This document shows, in pieces, positions 27,314 through 37,926 of a stretch of 64,000 nt of DNA. Both the position numbers and the translations under genes were made by a program. The stretch is from assembly GCF_004153445.1 (NCBI RefSeq), contig NZ_SDQC01000002.1, forward strand, positions 620,001 through 684,000, in the 5' to 3' direction. The notes beneath the pieces were generated by a model. That model was not told the origin of the DNA and did no database searches. It saw nothing but the letters and a program-made list of their open reading frames with translations. Each line of letters begins with the position of its first letter. Position 1 is the first letter of the stretch. This DNA is from Allopusillimonas soli (GTDB taxonomy: Bacteria > Pseudomonadota > Gammaproteobacteria > Burkholderiales > Burkholderiaceae_B).

Positions 27314-28477
27314 CTAGTGTATCTCCCTGACAAGCCATTTGCCCTCTTCCAGCGCGACTTCGCGATCGACATGGAATTCGTCCAGCCGCTGCGACTGCCC
27401 TGGCAGCATCTGGATGACGATCTCTCCGCTGTCGCGCAGGGCACGCAGCATCTGCAGCAGCGCCGGGTCGCTGCTCCATGGGGCGCGTATTGCGCTGGCC
27501 AGCGGTGCGGGCGGCAGGCCCGAAGAGAGCTTGCGCAAATCAAGGCTGAAACCCGTGGCTGGGCGCGCGCGCCCAAACTCCCGGCCCATGCCGTCGTAGC
27601 GGCCGCCCCGCACCACGGCCTCATGCCATCCCTGGGCGTAGATGGAAAAAACCGCGGCGGAGTGATAGCCATAAGCACCGCCCAGATCGGCCAGGTCCAC
27701 GCTGAAGGCGTGGCCAGGGAGGGCACGCATGAGTGTTTCCAGGCTGTCGAGGGCCGCCGCAATGGCCGGCAGCGCCGGGAGCTCCCGCCGGGCGCGGTCA
27801 ACGACATCGGCGCCACCATATAGCGACACCAAAGCCACCAGTGCGTCCACGGTGGTGGACTGCACTTCGGGCCAGCGTTGCTGCAGGCCCTCCAGCGCCG
27901 GCCTGTCCTTGACGCTGAGCAACTCGAAAACTGTTTCACCGACCTGCGCCAGCGCCGGATCGGCGTCGAGGATAGCGCGCGCCACACCAGGATGATTCAA
28001 GTCAACCCGCGCCTCGGCAAGCCCGGCTCGGCCCATGCTCTCAAGCGCAAGCTCAATGATCTCGATGTCCGCCTCGTGACCAGCATGGCCGAACAGCTCC
28101 ACGCCGATCTGCAGCAGCTCGCGATCGGAAAGCAGCCCTGCCGGTCGCGCATGCAGTACAGATCCGCAATAGCATAGACGCGTTACACCTTCCCGATTCA
28201 ACAGATGGGCATCAATGCGTGACACCTGCGGCGTCATATCGGCTCGGACACCCAGGCTGCGGCCCGACAGTTGGTCCACCAGCTTGCAGGTGCGAAGCGC
28301 CAGATCGCTACTGCCCGACGATAGCAGCGAATCGAGATACTCGACCAACGGCGGAGCAACCAGCTCGTACCCATAGGTACGGTAGAGGTCCAGCAGAACA
28401 CGCCGCAGCTCTTCTATGCGGCGCGCTTCCGCAGGCAAGACATCGGCAAGGCTTTCTGGCAACAACCAAGTGGACAT
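27314..28477 (-). CDS. hisZ: ATP phosphoribosyltransferase regulatory subunit
   Basis: A 387-residue protein resembling class II histidyl-tRNA synthetase but without the tRNA-binding domain, the usual HisZ architecture. Visible features are the N-terminal [60 protein letters not shown] (motif 2 region) and [24 protein letters not shown] near the C-terminus. HisZ pairs with a short-form HisG to make the first enzyme of histidine synthesis and mediates histidine feedback. hisG is not in the window. hisC lies six genes upstream in the same series. Confidence 0.92.
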   Translation of the reverse strand: MSTWLLPESLADVLPAEARRIEELRRVLLDLYRTYGYELVAPPLVEYLDSLLSSGSSDLALRTCKLVDQLSGRSLGVRADMTPQVSRIDAHLLNREGVTRLCYCGSVLHARPAGLLSDRELLQIGVELFGHAGHEADIEIIELALESMGRAGLAEARVDLNHPGVARAILDADPALAQVGETVFELLSVKDRPALEGLQQRWPEVQSTTVDALVALVSLYGGADVVDRARRELPALPAIAAALDSLETLMRALPGHAFSVDLADLGGAYGYHSAAVFSIYAQGWHEAVVRGGRYDGMGREFGRARPATGFSLDLRKLSSGLPPAPLASAIRAPWSSDPALLQMLRALRDSGEIVIQMLPGQSQRLDEFHVDREVALEEGKWLVREIH

Positions 28478-28590
28478 GTGTCGTCCCAAACAAAAAGCGA
28501 CCTGGGGCGTAAGCCCGCCAAGTCGCTTGCGGATAAGGTAAACAAAAACTTACGCGTTAGTATAAACGAATAAGCGGCAGGTGCAAACGC

Positions 28591-28614
28591 GCGCGGGCAC
28601 GACGAAGCCCGCGC
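28591..28614 (-). terminator. Hairpin after hflC, possible terminator or attenuator
   Basis: GCGCGGGC (28591-28598) pairs perfectly with GCCCGCGC (28607-28614) around an eight-base loop, starting five bases after the hflC stop. On the reverse strand it is followed only by GCGTTTGCACC, so a strong terminator is unlikely; it may slow transcription into hisZ or protect the upstream mRNA. Confidence 0.35.
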
Positions 28615-28618
28615 ACAG

Positions 28619-29548
28619 TCACTGCGCCGGCGAAGGCGCAGCTTGGGATGTGGCTGCAGCACCATTGGGCGCCGCAGCCTTGCCCTGGGCGGAGCGCCAG
28701 TATTTGAAGAAATCGGAACGCGGGCTCAGAACCAGCGTACCGTCGCCATTGGCAAATGCGTCTTTATAGGCTTCCATGCTCTTGAAGAATGCAAAGAAGT
28801 CGGGGTTCTTGCCATAAGCCTCGGCATAGATGTGCGCCGCCTCGGCGTCACCCTCGCCGCGTATGGCCTGCGCCTTGGAATACGCATCCGCCACCAGTTC
28901 CGCACGTTCGCGATCAGCCTGGGCGCGGATGCGCTCGCTGTCGGCGGTACCCGTCGCCCTGAGCCTGTTTGCTTCCTGCTTGCGTTCGGCCTCCATACGG
29001 CGATACACGGACTCGGATATCTCAGGGGCGAAGTCGATGCGGCGCAGACGCACATCGACGACCTCCACGCCCAGAGGTTTGGCTCGCGCCGCCACGTTCT
29101 GGAGCACTTCCTTCATGATGGTATCGCGTTCGTTCGCCACCACCTCCTTGACCGTGCGCACGTTGACCGATGCGTTCAGTGCATCACGTATCTGGGCGGT
29201 CAGGCGCTCGACGGCGGCGCGGTCATTGACACCGAACGTGACGTAGAACAGCCGGGGATCGGAAATGCGCCACTTGACGAAAGAATCGATCAGAAGATTC
29301 TTTTTTTCAGCGGTCTGGATACGCTCCGGGTCGTTGTTTTCAATGGTCTGCAGCCGCTTGTCCAGCCTCACGACGTTTTCGAACGGAGGAGGCAGCTTGA
29401 AGTACAGGCCCGGCTCAGTGATGGTTTCGCGCACCTCGCCCAGTGCAAAGACCAGTACGGCGTCACGTTCGCGGACGACGAAAACGCAGGACGACAATAC
29501 GGCCAGCACAATGACCAGACCGACCAATACGGGAAAGAAACGTTGCAT
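28619..29548 (-). CDS. hflC: FtsH modulator HflC (SPFH/prohibitin family)
   Basis: A 309-residue membrane protein with one N-terminal membrane helix (about residues 5-26) and a periplasmic SPFH domain (VVRERDAVLVFALGEVRETITEPGLYFKLP, then VRLDKRLQTIE). A coiled coil rich in Arg and Glu (ERKQEANRLRATG ... ADRERAELVADAYS) follows, and the tail is Ala/Pro/Gln-rich. HflC and HflK form a large membrane cage around the FtsH protease and restrain its attack on membrane substrates. It follows hflK after nine bases. Confidence 0.95.
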   Translation of the reverse strand: MQRFFPVLVGLVIVLAVLSSCVFVVRERDAVLVFALGEVRETITEPGLYFKLPPPFENVVRLDKRLQTIENNDPERIQTAEKKNLLIDSFVKWRISDPRLFYVTFGVNDRAAVERLTAQIRDALNASVNVRTVKEVVANERDTIMKEVLQNVAARAKPLGVEVVDVRLRRIDFAPEISESVYRRMEAERKQEANRLRATGTADSERIRAQADRERAELVADAYSKAQAIRGEGDAEAAHIYAEAYGKNPDFFAFFKSMEAYKDAFANGDGTLVLSPRSDFFKYWRSAQGKAAAPNGAAATSQAAPSPAQ

Positions 29549-29557
29549 CTGGACCTC

Positions 29558-30862
29558 TTAGCGCGAATACGGATTGGCCGACAGCGGCTGGCGGGGTGCC
29601 GCCTGCTGCCCATTGCTGTGCGACGCGCCGGTATCGCCTGACGACGCCTGCGAGGCAGCGGCGGCAGTGGACGAGGTGGCGGTACGGGAAGAACTGCCGC
29701 TCTTGCCTGCCCCCCGCGCTACGCCATCCATAATCTTGTCCAACGGCAGATATAGCATGTTGCTGCTGGCCTCGGTGTCTATCATGACCTTGCTGGCGCT
29801 TTCCAGGATATCTTGCATGGTCGCCAGATACAGGCGTTCACGGGTGATGTCGGGCGCCTTCGCATACTCGGCTTCTATGCTGCTGAAACGCGCGGTGTCG
29901 CCCTTGGCATCGCCTATGACCTTGGCGCGGTAGCCTTCGGCCTCTTGGATCATGCGCGCCACTTGGCCCTGAGCCTCGGGCAGGACTTTGTTCGCGTAGG
30001 CGTTGCCCTCGTTGATAAGACGTTCTCTGTCCTGCCCCGCCTTGACTGCGTCATCGAATGCAGCCTGCACCTGCTCGGGAGGCTGCACGTTCTGGATGGC
30101 TACGGTACTGATCTGGATGCCCGTCTGGTAGCGGTCAAGCATTTGCTGGGCCAGCTTCTGAACGGCTGCCGCGACCTCGGTGCGGCCCGAGTACAGCACG
30201 AAATCCATAGGTTTGGTTCCAACCACCTCGCGCATTGCCGTTTCTGCAGCCTGCCTCACCGACTCATCGGGCTGGCTGGTCTTGAACAGATAATCGGGCG
30301 CGCCGTTGGACATGAGCCGATACTGCACGACAAACTGCAGATCAACGATATTTTCGTCGGTAGTGAGCATGAGCGATTCGTTCAGCACCTTGTTACGCGC
30401 CGAACCGCGGAACCCCACCTCGAAGGTGCGCAACTGGGAAATATTGACCATTTGATGGCTTTCAATGGGATAAGGCAGGCGCCACTGCAGGCCCGGAGGC
30501 AGCGTCTTGGTGTATTGCCCAAAACGTGTCACGACCGCGACCTGGCCTTCCTGGACGATCATGAAACCGCTGGCCAGCCACAATGCGACAACGACCAGCA
30601 CGATGATGCCGATAACTTTTGGCGACCCTTTGGGCACACCCATGCCGCCGCCGGAGCCATTGCCACCGCCCCCGGAATTCTGCCCGCGGCGCGGCTTGCG
30701 GCCAAACAGCGAGCCCAGCCGGTTGTTGAAATCGCGCCAGACTTCGTCGAGGTCGGGCGGCCCGTCCTGCTTGCCGGGGCGACGCGGCGGCTCGGAACCA
30801 TTGTTGTTCCCGCGCCCCCAGCCCGGGTCATTCAGATTGAAGATTTTCGATATTAGACGCAT
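29558..30862 (-). CDS. hflK: FtsH modulator HflK
   Basis: A 434-residue SPFH protein: a Gly/Pro/Asn-rich cytoplasmic N-terminus (NLNDPGWGRGNNNGSEPPRR), a membrane helix near residues 95-115, the SPFH domain (GQYTKTLPPGLQWRLPYPIE) and an Ala/Gln/Glu-rich coiled coil, ending in a Ser/Ala-rich tail. It partners HflC around FtsH. The frame is open to 31051, but the conserved N-terminal NDPGWGRG segment points to the ATG at 30862, preceded by GGGAAA. That start lies inside the end of hflX, giving a 35-base overlap, an unusually deep one for this operon. Confidence 0.95.
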   Translation of the reverse strand: MRLISKIFNLNDPGWGRGNNNGSEPPRRPGKQDGPPDLDEVWRDFNNRLGSLFGRKPRRGQNSGGGGNGSGGGMGVPKGSPKVIGIIVLVVVALWLASGFMIVQEGQVAVVTRFGQYTKTLPPGLQWRLPYPIESHQMVNISQLRTFEVGFRGSARNKVLNESLMLTTDENIVDLQFVVQYRLMSNGAPDYLFKTSQPDESVRQAAETAMREVVGTKPMDFVLYSGRTEVAAAVQKLAQQMLDRYQTGIQISTVAIQNVQPPEQVQAAFDDAVKAGQDRERLINEGNAYANKVLPEAQGQVARMIQEAEGYRAKVIGDAKGDTARFSSIEAEYAKAPDITRERLYLATMQDILESASKVMIDTEASSNMLYLPLDKIMDGVARGAGKSGSSSRTATSSTAAAASQASSGDTGASHSNGQQAAPRQPLSANPYSR

Positions 30863-31934
30863 TGTTTCCCGCGATGTGACCAGATTCGACGATTGCGGCC
30901 CGCAAACCGTCCAAGCCCTGGCGCCCCAGAGCACTGACAAAAACTCGTGCAATCGTACCATGTTCGTTACGCTCGACCCTTGGTTTGTAACCGGCCTGAT
31001 CGATTTTGTTATAGACCAGGATACAGGGGATTTGTGCCGCGCCGATATCATCCAGCACCTTGTTGACCTCCATTATCTGCTCGTCCCGCTGGGGACTGGC
31101 CGCATCGACGACGTGAAGCAGCAAATCGGCCTGGACGGTTTCCTCCAGGGTGGCCCGAAAGGCAGCAATAAGTGTTGGCGGCAGATCACGGATGAATCCC
31201 ACTGTATCGGATATAACGACCTGCCCTGCCCCTTCTATCCATACCCGTCGCGTGGTGGTGTCGAGCGTCGCGAAAAGCTGGTCGGCTGCATAGGCGTCAG
31301 CCCGCGTCAGCGCATTGAACAATGTGGACTTGCCAGCATTGGTGTATCCCACCAACGACACCGACAAGGTCTTGCCGCGCGAACGCGCGCGCCGCTGAGT
31401 GGTTCTTTGGCGCTGGACGCGCGCAAGTCGTCCGCGCAGCAAGCGTACCCGATCTCCAATCATGCGGCGATCCATTTCCAGTTGTGCTTCACCGGGGCCG
31501 CGCATGCCTATGCCGCCCCGTTGCCGCTCCAAGTGGGTCCACATGCGAGTAAGGCGGGTTGACAGGTGCTGCAGCTGGGCGAGCTCCACCTGAAGTTTGC
31601 CTTCGTGGCTTTTGGCCCTGAGCGCGAAGATATCCAGGATAAGTGTGACGCGGTCCACCACGCGCCGGTTGAACCGCCTTTCGAGATTGCGCTGCTGGGC
31701 GGGTGTGAGGGCCTGGTCGAACAACACGATGTCGGCACCCGCCAAATCGGCCGACAGTATCGCTTCGTCGAGCTTGCCGGCGCCGATGAAATGTGCCGCA
31801 TCGGGTCGCGACCGCCGGGCCACGACCGTAGCGACAATATCCGCCCCGGCGCCCCGGGCCAACATGGAGAACTCTTCTGCGTGCGCGGCGTAGTCGGGCT
31901 CCCCCAAGTCCACGCTGACAATCAGCGCTTTCAT
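30828..31934 (-). CDS. hflX: Ribosome-splitting GTPase HflX
   Basis: A 368-residue GTPase. The N-terminal HflX domain has HFIGAGKLDEAI and ALTPAQQRNLERRFNRRVVDRVTLILDIFA. The linker helix follows with RGGIGMRGPGEAQLEMDRR, then the G domain: G1 GYTNAGKST, G2 TLDTTTR, G3 DTVGFI, G4 NKID. HflX binds 70S and 50S ribosomes and splits stalled or heat-damaged ribosomes. Two nearby ATGs exist (31946 and 31934); the second matches family N-termini. It lies between hfq and hflK. Confidence 0.94.
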   Translation of the reverse strand: MKALIVSVDLGEPDYAAHAEEFSMLARGAGADIVATVVARRSRPDAAHFIGAGKLDEAILSADLAGADIVLFDQALTPAQQRNLERRFNRRVVDRVTLILDIFALRAKSHEGKLQVELAQLQHLSTRLTRMWTHLERQRGGIGMRGPGEAQLEMDRRMIGDRVRLLRGRLARVQRQRTTQRRARSRGKTLSVSLVGYTNAGKSTLFNALTRADAYAADQLFATLDTTTRRVWIEGAGQVVISDTVGFIRDLPPTLIAAFRATLEETVQADLLLHVVDAASPQRDEQIMEVNKVLDDIGAAQIPCILVYNKIDQAGYKPRVERNEHGTIARVFVSALGRQGLDGLRAAIVESGHIAGNNASNIENLQSE

Positions 31935-32006
31935 GGCCTGCCGCAAAACGAAAGGCCCGCCGGCGCGTGGCGCACGGCGGGCGAGCGAGAGATCGTGCTG
32001 TACAAA

Positions 32007-32243
32007 TCAGGCGGCAGAATCATCGACCTGGAAATTGACCGGGCGTGCAGGTACTACAGTTGAAATAGCGTGCTTGTATACCATTTGCGTGACTGTGTTG
32101 CGCAGCAGGACAACGTATTGATCGAATGACTCGACCTGGCCCTGCAGCTTGATGCCATTGACCAGATAAATGGATACGGGTACATGGTCCTTGCGCAGGG
32201 CGTTTAGGAATGGATCTTGTAGTGTTTGCCCTTTGTTGCTCAT
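32007..32243 (-). CDS. hfq: RNA chaperone Hfq
   Basis: A 78-residue Sm-like protein of the typical betaproteobacterial length. Sm1 is visible as [35 protein letters not shown] and Sm2 as [12 protein letters not shown], with the proximal-face residues (YKHAIST) intact and a short C-terminal tail. The hexamer pairs small RNAs with mRNAs and tunes RNA stability. GGAG nine bases before the ATG supports the start. Two inverted repeats stand in the 126-base gap between hisC and hfq. Confidence 0.97.
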   Translation of the reverse strand: MSNKGQTLQDPFLNALRKDHVPVSIYLVNGIKLQGQVESFDQYVVLLRNTVTQMVYKHAISTVVPARPVNFQVDDSAA

Positions 32244-32296
32244 TAGCTAGGCTCCAATTATGTTGTTTTTAAGGTGGACTGGTGAAAGTATGTACT

Positions 32297-32330
32297 TTAC
32301 AGGGTTTTCCCTGTAACCGCAGCACTGCGG
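32297..32330 (-). repeat. Two adjacent inverted repeats in the hfq upstream region
   Basis: TTACAGGG (32297-32304) and CCCTGTAA (32309-32316) form a perfect 8-base stem with a TTTT loop, and CCGCA/TGCGG (32317-32330) forms a second 5-base stem right beside it. Read on the reverse strand they follow hisC and precede hfq, but no T-run follows, so they are not ordinary terminators; an operator, mRNA leader structure or processing site is possible. Confidence 0.5.
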
Positions 32331-32369
32331 TGTAAAAAATATCGAGTTGTTAAATGAAATGCCGGCTGC

Positions 32370-33443
32370 TTACCCCATGATGCGCTTCAGTACAGAGCAT
32401 AGACGCCGCGAGTCGTCAGGGGTTCCCACCGTGATGCGCAAAAACTGATCTATGCGCGGCAGGTTGAAATGCCTCACCAGTACATTCTGCGCGCGCAGCG
32501 CGCGCGCCAGCTCGCCACCATCGTGTTGCGGGTGGCGAGCAAACACAAAATTGGCCATGCTCGGCAATACTTCGAAACCAAGGGCCGCAAGTTGTTGCGT
32601 CAGATCATCGCGCTCGCGCATGATTGCCTGCCGGGTTTCGTCAAAGTAGGACGGGTCCTCCAGCGCAGCGACAGCCGCCGCCTGCGCCAATGTGTCCAGC
32701 GGATAGGAGTTAAAGCTGTCCTTGACCCGGTTGAGCCCCTCGATGATTGTGGGGCTGGAGATGGCCAGGCCGACACGCATTCCAGCCAGGGATCGCGACT
32801 TGGACAACGTCTGCACCACGACCAGGTTGGGACGCTGCTCAAGCAGGGTCACCGCCGACTCCGCGCCAAAATCCACATAAGCCTCGTCGACGACAACAGG
32901 TATGTCTGCATTGGCGGCGGCAATGCCCGCGATCTCCGCGAGCGCCAGAACGCGGCCAGTCGGGGCGTTGGGATTGGAAAATATAATACCCGCCGGCGGC
33001 TGACGATGAGGCCCGGCGTAGTCATCCGGCACAATGGCGAAATCGTCCGACAGCGGTACGAGCTGGACGGGGATGTCGTAAAGCTGGCAATACGTGCGGT
33101 AAAAGCTGTAGGTAATGTCGGGCAGCAGCAAAGGGCGCCCCTGGCGGCGAAACAGCGCCTTGAAAACGTGCGCCAATACTTCATCGGATCCGTTGCCGGC
33201 AAATACACAGTCTGGATCAATGTCGTACAGCTGACCCACGGCCTGGCGCAGCGCCTTGCTGGTGTTGTCGGGATAAAGGCGCAGGTTCGGGCCCGCCGCC
33301 TGGCCAATTGCCTCGATGACCCGCGGTGAGGGGCCATAGGGATTCTCGTTGGTATTCAGCTTGAGCAGCCCTTCGGCCTTGGACTGCTCTCCGGCGACAT
33401 ACGGCGATAGACTGGCGACCTCGTCGCCCCAATAGCGGCTCAC
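32370..33443 (-). CDS. hisC: Histidinol-phosphate aminotransferase
   Basis: A 357-residue fold-type I PLP enzyme for the seventh step of histidine synthesis. Recognisable are [19 protein letters not shown] at the N-terminus, [10 protein letters not shown], the SNPNAPTGR segment, [11 protein letters not shown] with the Asp and Tyr that contact PLP, and the Schiff-base lysine in [14 protein letters not shown]. The start is a GTG that overlaps the der stop codon (GTGA), so translation is probably coupled. It is separated from the rest of the histidine genes but shares this operon with hisZ downstream. Confidence 0.94.
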   Translation of the reverse strand: MSRYWGDEVASLSPYVAGEQSKAEGLLKLNTNENPYGPSPRVIEAIGQAAGPNLRLYPDNTSKALRQAVGQLYDIDPDCVFAGNGSDEVLAHVFKALFRRQGRPLLLPDITYSFYRTYCQLYDIPVQLVPLSDDFAIVPDDYAGPHRQPPAGIIFSNPNAPTGRVLALAEIAGIAAANADIPVVVDEAYVDFGAESAVTLLEQRPNLVVVQTLSKSRSLAGMRVGLAISSPTIIEGLNRVKDSFNSYPLDTLAQAAAVAALEDPSYFDETRQAIMRERDDLTQQLAALGFEVLPSMANFVFARHPQHDGGELARALRAQNVLVRHFNLPRIDQFLRITVGTPDDSRRLCSVLKRIMG

Positions 33444-34840
33444 TGTTCCCCCTGAATGTATGGGTTGCGTGATGATTTGAATTCTATGCGCAGCGGCGTG
33501 CCGTCAAGCTTGAAGGCCTCGCGGAACCGCGCCTCGAGATAGCGCCGGTAAGACTCCGGAATCGCATCCAGCGCATTGCCATGGATAATGACCAACGGAG
33601 GATTCTGGCCCCCCTGGTGGGCGTAGCGCATCTTGGGGCGGAAGATGCCTTTGCGCGGCGGCGGCTGCTGTTCCACCGCCGCCTGCAGCACGCGAGTCAG
33701 GCGTGGCGTAGACAGTTTGGCGTAGGCCGCCGCATGCGCTGCGTTCACGGACTTGATCAGGGTGCGCACGCCCTGCCCTTTCAGGGCCGAGACGGTATGC
33801 ATGCGTGCAAAAGACAGAAAACGCAACTTGCGTTCGAACTCGCGCAGCACCATCTGGCGGCGGTCGGCATCGACCTGATCCCATTTGTTAATGGCGACCA
33901 CCAGGGCGCGACCGGTTTCCAGGACAAAACCCGCAATATGCGCGTCCTGGTCGGAAATGCCTTCGTGGGCATCCAGCATCAGCAACACGACATTGCACGC
34001 CTCGATCGCCTGCAAGGTCTTGATGACAGAAAATTTCTCGACCGCCTCGAACACTTTGCCGCGACGCCGCAAGCCAGCGGTATCAATCAGCGTATAAGCG
34101 TTGCCGCCGTGCTCGAACTCGATTTCAATGGCGTCGCGTGTCGTGCCCGGCATATTGAACGCAATAACACGCTCTTCGCCCAGCAGCGTGTTGATCAGCG
34201 TGGACTTACCGACGTTAGGCCTGCCGGCAATTGCAAGACGTATGCGATGCGAGCGCTGGCTGGCATCGGGTGCGTCAGCCTGGCCCTCGGCGGGAACGGG
34301 ATCGATGTCCGGGGCATCTGCTTCCGGCGCCGTGACCAGACCTGACAGGGCCTCTTCGACCAAGGCCACAACGCCGTCGCCATGGGAAGCTGAAATGGGA
34401 TGCGGTTCGCCCAAACCCAGCTCATGGAACTCGGCCGCAGCCGAACCATGGCGCATGCCTTCGGCCTTGTTGACAGCAAGCAGCACGCGCTGGCCGCTTT
34501 TGCGCAGCAGACGCGCGATTTCGTGGTCGTGCGCATTGACACCAGCGCGGGCATCGACCAGGAAAATGACGACGTCGGACTCGGCAATGGCTTGTTGAGT
34601 CTGCCTGGCCATCTCCAGCAAAATACCCTGCTTGGCAACGGGTTCGAAGCCGCCGGTGTCCACCGCAATGAACGGATGGTCGCCTACTCTTCCTTCACCA
34701 TAATGCCTGTCACGCGTCAGGCCGGAGAAATCAGCGACCAGCGCGGCGCGGGAACGGGTGATCCGGTTGAAAAGCGTGGATTTGCCAACATTGGCACGCC
34801 CCACCAGGGCAACCACCGGCTTGAATGCTATCTGGGTCAA
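33440..34840 (-). CDS. der: Ribosome-assembly GTPase Der (EngA)
   Basis: A 466-residue protein with two GTPase domains in tandem and a C-terminal KH-like domain. GD1: [12 protein letters not shown] and DTGGFEP; GD2: [31 protein letters not shown] and NKWD. The KH-like end contains [32 protein letters not shown]. Der is needed for late 50S subunit assembly. The only possible start before the first P-loop is a TTG at 34840 that overlaps the bamB stop as TTGA, a translational-coupling arrangement with a rare start codon. Confidence 0.95.
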   Translation of the reverse strand: MTQIAFKPVVALVGRANVGKSTLFNRITRSRAALVADFSGLTRDRHYGEGRVGDHPFIAVDTGGFEPVAKQGILLEMARQTQQAIAESDVVIFLVDARAGVNAHDHEIARLLRKSGQRVLLAVNKAEGMRHGSAAAEFHELGLGEPHPISASHGDGVVALVEEALSGLVTAPEADAPDIDPVPAEGQADAPDASQRSHRIRLAIAGRPNVGKSTLINTLLGEERVIAFNMPGTTRDAIEIEFEHGGNAYTLIDTAGLRRRGKVFEAVEKFSVIKTLQAIEACNVVLLMLDAHEGISDQDAHIAGFVLETGRALVVAINKWDQVDADRRQMVLREFERKLRFLSFARMHTVSALKGQGVRTLIKSVNAAHAAAYAKLSTPRLTRVLQAAVEQQPPPRKGIFRPKMRYAHQGGQNPPLVIIHGNALDAIPESYRRYLEARFREAFKLDGTPLRIEFKSSRNPYIQGEQ

Positions 34841-35994
34841 TTTGCACCAACCAGTACCAAGTCTCCGTCGCTATTCTGCACCAGCACGCCCCGAGTGGTA
34901 GCAACCAGCGGCGACACCAGCGGATCACCGCCCACGTCAAGCCGCCCGAGCAGGTGACCGTCACTGCGCGACAGAAAATGCACATAACCTTCGAAATCGC
35001 CTACGGCAACGCCGGCTGCGATCACCGCGGGTTGCGTGAGACGGCGATTACGCAGCGCGTTCTGCGACCACAACTCATTTCCGGTTCCAAGATCGAAGGC
35101 ATGCACGGCGTCGTGCGCATCAGCCGCATAGGCCTGCCGCGCGTCGGTAGTCATACCCGTGTGCGAGGAAAACGGCCTGTCCCAGATGGGGCGCCCTCCC
35201 TGGGAAACATCGAAACACACCATGCGGCCCTGGTACGCCACGCCGCACAGCAACGGACCCTGCACCTGTGGCGTTCCGACCACATCGCGTATACGCTCGA
35301 GATCGGTTGCGCCCTGCGAAACGGACACTGCGCCCTCCCACTGAACGTTGCCGCTGCGAGCATCGATAATCATGATGCGCCCATTGGGCATGCCTGCAAT
35401 GACAACACCATCAAAAACCAGGATCTGCATGTTGGTCTTGAGCGCCAGCGCGGGACCGGGACGCTGTACGTTCCAGCGGGGCTCACCCGTGGCTGCGTCA
35501 AAGGCCTGCACGCGGTAATCCGTGCTGCGCACCACCACGAGGCCCGCGCCAACCGCCGGCGGGATATTCACGGCACTGGTCGCCTTTGTACGCCATTTCT
35601 CTACACCCTGGTCATCCAGCGCAATCACGGTGCCGTCGTTGGCAGCCACGGCCGTAGTGCGGCCATCGGAGCCCACGCCGGCCGACAGCGTGCTGTCGGT
35701 ATCAGTCTGCCATTGAATGGCGCCGGAACCCAGATCCACCTTGGACACCTTGCCGTTGGGCGTGGCGGCGTAGACGGTGTCTTCGACGACGGCGGGTGCG
35801 AACCCGTATCCGCCATCGCTGCCTATCGAGGTCTTCCATGCGATGGAGGCGGATATGCCCGGCGCATAGTCGGTGAGCGGGGCCGGCGCGTATCGCGGGT
35901 CGTCGTTGGAAAACATGGAGCAGCCGGCAAGGCCCAGCAGGCCCAATGTCAGAACAGCACTGGCGGCAATTCGACGGGAAAGAAGAATACGCAT
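34837..35994 (-). CDS. bamB: Outer-membrane protein assembly factor BamB
   Basis: A 385-residue lipoprotein: signal peptide with lipobox LAGC at residues about 22-25, then an eight-bladed beta-propeller with repeated 'xxxxxDAxTGxxxW' blades (for example [38 protein letters not shown]). BamB binds BamA at the periplasmic face of the outer membrane and aids barrel insertion. It stands after yfgM (three-base gap) and overlaps der by four bases, the standard Burkholderiales order. Confidence 0.95.
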   Translation of the reverse strand: MRILLSRRIAASAVLTLGLLGLAGCSMFSNDDPRYAPAPLTDYAPGISASIAWKTSIGSDGGYGFAPAVVEDTVYAATPNGKVSKVDLGSGAIQWQTDTDSTLSAGVGSDGRTTAVAANDGTVIALDDQGVEKWRTKATSAVNIPPAVGAGLVVVRSTDYRVQAFDAATGEPRWNVQRPGPALALKTNMQILVFDGVVIAGMPNGRIMIIDARSGNVQWEGAVSVSQGATDLERIRDVVGTPQVQGPLLCGVAYQGRMVCFDVSQGGRPIWDRPFSSHTGMTTDARQAYAADAHDAVHAFDLGTGNELWSQNALRNRRLTQPAVIAAGVAVGDFEGYVHFLSRSDGHLLGRLDVGGDPLVSPLVATTRGVLVQNSDGDLVLVGAN

Positions 35995-35997
35995 GGA

Positions 35998-36633
35998 TCA
36001 GGCCTCGTTCAGAGCGTCGATCTTGAGTTGTACGATCTGGGCGACGGGATCGGCGCCGAGCGTCTCGAGTGCAGTCTGCCAGGCCGCCTTCGCCTCCTCA
36101 TGCTTACCCTGCGCGAACAGAATGTCGCCGCGCCGGTCGGCATAAAGACCCGCAAAGCTCTCAGGCGCCGGATCCAATTGAGCAAGCGCCTTGTCGTACT
36201 GCTTGAGTTCGAGCAACACGCCAGCAAGCCGCAGGCGCGCCAATGGAACGAAGGAGGGATCGGCGCTGTTTGCCACCAGCCACTCGAGCTGCTCGCGCGC
36301 GCCGTCCAGATCGCCCTGGCGCTGCAGTGACTCGGCCGCTACGAGAATGCCGCGCGGGGTATAGCCCGAGTCGGGGAAATCGTCGCGCAATGTGGTGCTC
36401 GCCGCCTTGATGCGCGCTTGGGCATCGTCGCCCTCCTGCTGCGCGGCATTTTCCAAGGCTTCGAAATAGCCCATGGCCTGATTGGCCTTATGCCCCTCAT
36501 ACCATTGCCAACCCCGCCATCCGACCACCCCTGTGACAACAACGAAGACCAGCACGGCGCACGCCGTGCCGTAGCGGTCCCACCATGCGCGCAGGGCGTC
36601 CAGTTTTTCCTGTTCTTCCAAGTCGTATGCCAT
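35998..36633 (-). CDS. yfgM: YfgM family protein (ancillary SecYEG translocon subunit, TPR)
   Basis: A 211-residue protein with the YfgM layout: a short cytoplasmic start (MAYDLEEQEKLDALRAWWDRYG), one membrane helix at residues about 23-42, and a periplasmic tetratricopeptide-like helical domain (YFEALENAAQQEGDD, ARLRLAGVLLELKQYDKALA, YADRRGDILFAQGKHEEAKAAW). In Escherichia coli YfgM associates with PpiD and SecYEG and helps hand proteins to periplasmic chaperones. It sits between hisS and bamB, as in many Proteobacteria. Confidence 0.92.
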   Translation of the reverse strand: MAYDLEEQEKLDALRAWWDRYGTACAVLVFVVVTGVVGWRGWQWYEGHKANQAMGYFEALENAAQQEGDDAQARIKAASTTLRDDFPDSGYTPRGILVAAESLQRQGDLDGAREQLEWLVANSADPSFVPLARLRLAGVLLELKQYDKALAQLDPAPESFAGLYADRRGDILFAQGKHEEAKAAWQTALETLGADPVAQIVQLKIDALNEA

Positions 36634-36636
36634 GCT

Positions 36637-37926
36637 TCAAATCCTGGTTTTCAATATAGTTGCCAATTGATCGAACGGTACGGGTTCCTGCTGGCCCTGC
36701 CCTTTGTCATCCTGGTCGCGCAGCCATTTGACACTGGCGAGCGCAGACTCGAGCTCGCTGTCGCCAAGGACCACCGCCGCATGCGCGCCGCTGTTATCGG
36801 CACGCTTGAATTGCGCCTTGAAGCTGCCCGGACCGGCATGAACAATGACACGCAAGCCTTCATCGCGCAAGCGCTCGGCTAGACGCATGCACTGCCGCTG
36901 GGCCGCCTCGCCTTGATGAACCATATATATGTCGCACTCTGGGCGGCTGTCCGCCGCCTCTTGCTGCTCGCAAAGATCGAGGAGACGCTCCATGCCAATG
37001 GCGAAGCCCACGGCCGGTGCCGGCCGGCCGCCCAAAAGCCCGATAAGACCATCATAGCGCCCGCCTCCGCAAACAGTACCCTGCGCGCCGAGCTGGTCGG
37101 TAACCCATTCGAAGACAGTCAGATTGTAGTAGTCGAGCCCGCGGACCAGGCGAGGATTCAGCGTGTAGGGGATACCCGCGTCGTCCAGCCTGTCACAAAC
37201 CCCCTGGAAATGAGCCAGAGACTGCTCGCCCAGGAAATCGTAAAGGCGCGGTGCGCTGTCGGCCATGCTCTGCATGACGGGGTTCTTGGTGTCAAGGACA
37301 CGCAGCGGGTTGGTGTGCATGCGCCGCAGCGCCTCTTCGTCGAGAACCGACTTGTGCTGCTCCAGATGGCGCACCAGCGCGGCGCGATGCGCCGCTCTTT
37401 CTTCGGCCTGCCCAAGGGAGTTGAGCTCGAGCCGGATCGCATTCAGCCCCAGCAGCTTCCAGAGCCTGGACAACATGACAATGAGCTCCGCATCGATGTC
37501 CGGCCCCGCAAATCCCAGCGCCTCGACATCGATCTGGTGAAACTGGCGATAACGCCCCCGCTGCGGCTTCTCGTGCCGAAAGACCGGGCCCATTGCGTAG
37601 ACACGCTGTGGCCTATCGTAGAGCAGGTTGTGCTCAATGGTTGCGCGCACCATGCCGGCAGTGAACTCCGGACGCATGGTGAGGTGCTCGTCATTCAGGG
37701 CATCGTTGAAGGAATACATTTCCTTCTCGACGATATCGGTGACTTCGCCGATGCCGCGGGTAAACAGGCGAGTATGCTCCAGCACCGGGGTACGCATGTT
37801 GCGATACCCATACGAGGCCAGCCAGGCCCTTATTGTGGCCTCGAGATTTTCCCAACTTGCGCTGCTGTCCGGCAAGAGATCCTTCATGCCGGTAAGGGCA
37901 CGGACTTTCTGGAACGATGATGTCAT
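36637..37926 (-). CDS. hisS: Histidyl-tRNA synthetase
   Basis: A 429-residue class II synthetase. Motif 1 lies in [17 protein letters not shown], motif 2 in [23 protein letters not shown], and motif 3 in [16 protein letters not shown]. Histidine-specific segments [16 protein letters not shown] and GGGRYDGL are present, and the C-terminal anticodon-binding domain ends with the usual [14 protein letters not shown]. The N-terminal [10 protein letters not shown] is typical. It overlaps ispG by four bases (ATGA). Confidence 0.96.
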   Translation of the reverse strand: MTSSFQKVRALTGMKDLLPDSSASWENLEATIRAWLASYGYRNMRTPVLEHTRLFTRGIGEVTDIVEKEMYSFNDALNDEHLTMRPEFTAGMVRATIEHNLLYDRPQRVYAMGPVFRHEKPQRGRYRQFHQIDVEALGFAGPDIDAELIVMLSRLWKLLGLNAIRLELNSLGQAEERAAHRAALVRHLEQHKSVLDEEALRRMHTNPLRVLDTKNPVMQSMADSAPRLYDFLGEQSLAHFQGVCDRLDDAGIPYTLNPRLVRGLDYYNLTVFEWVTDQLGAQGTVCGGGRYDGLIGLLGGRPAPAVGFAIGMERLLDLCEQQEAADSRPECDIYMVHQGEAAQRQCMRLAERLRDEGLRVIVHAGPGSFKAQFKRADNSGAHAAVVLGDSELESALASVKWLRDQDDKGQGQQEPVPFDQLATILKTRI

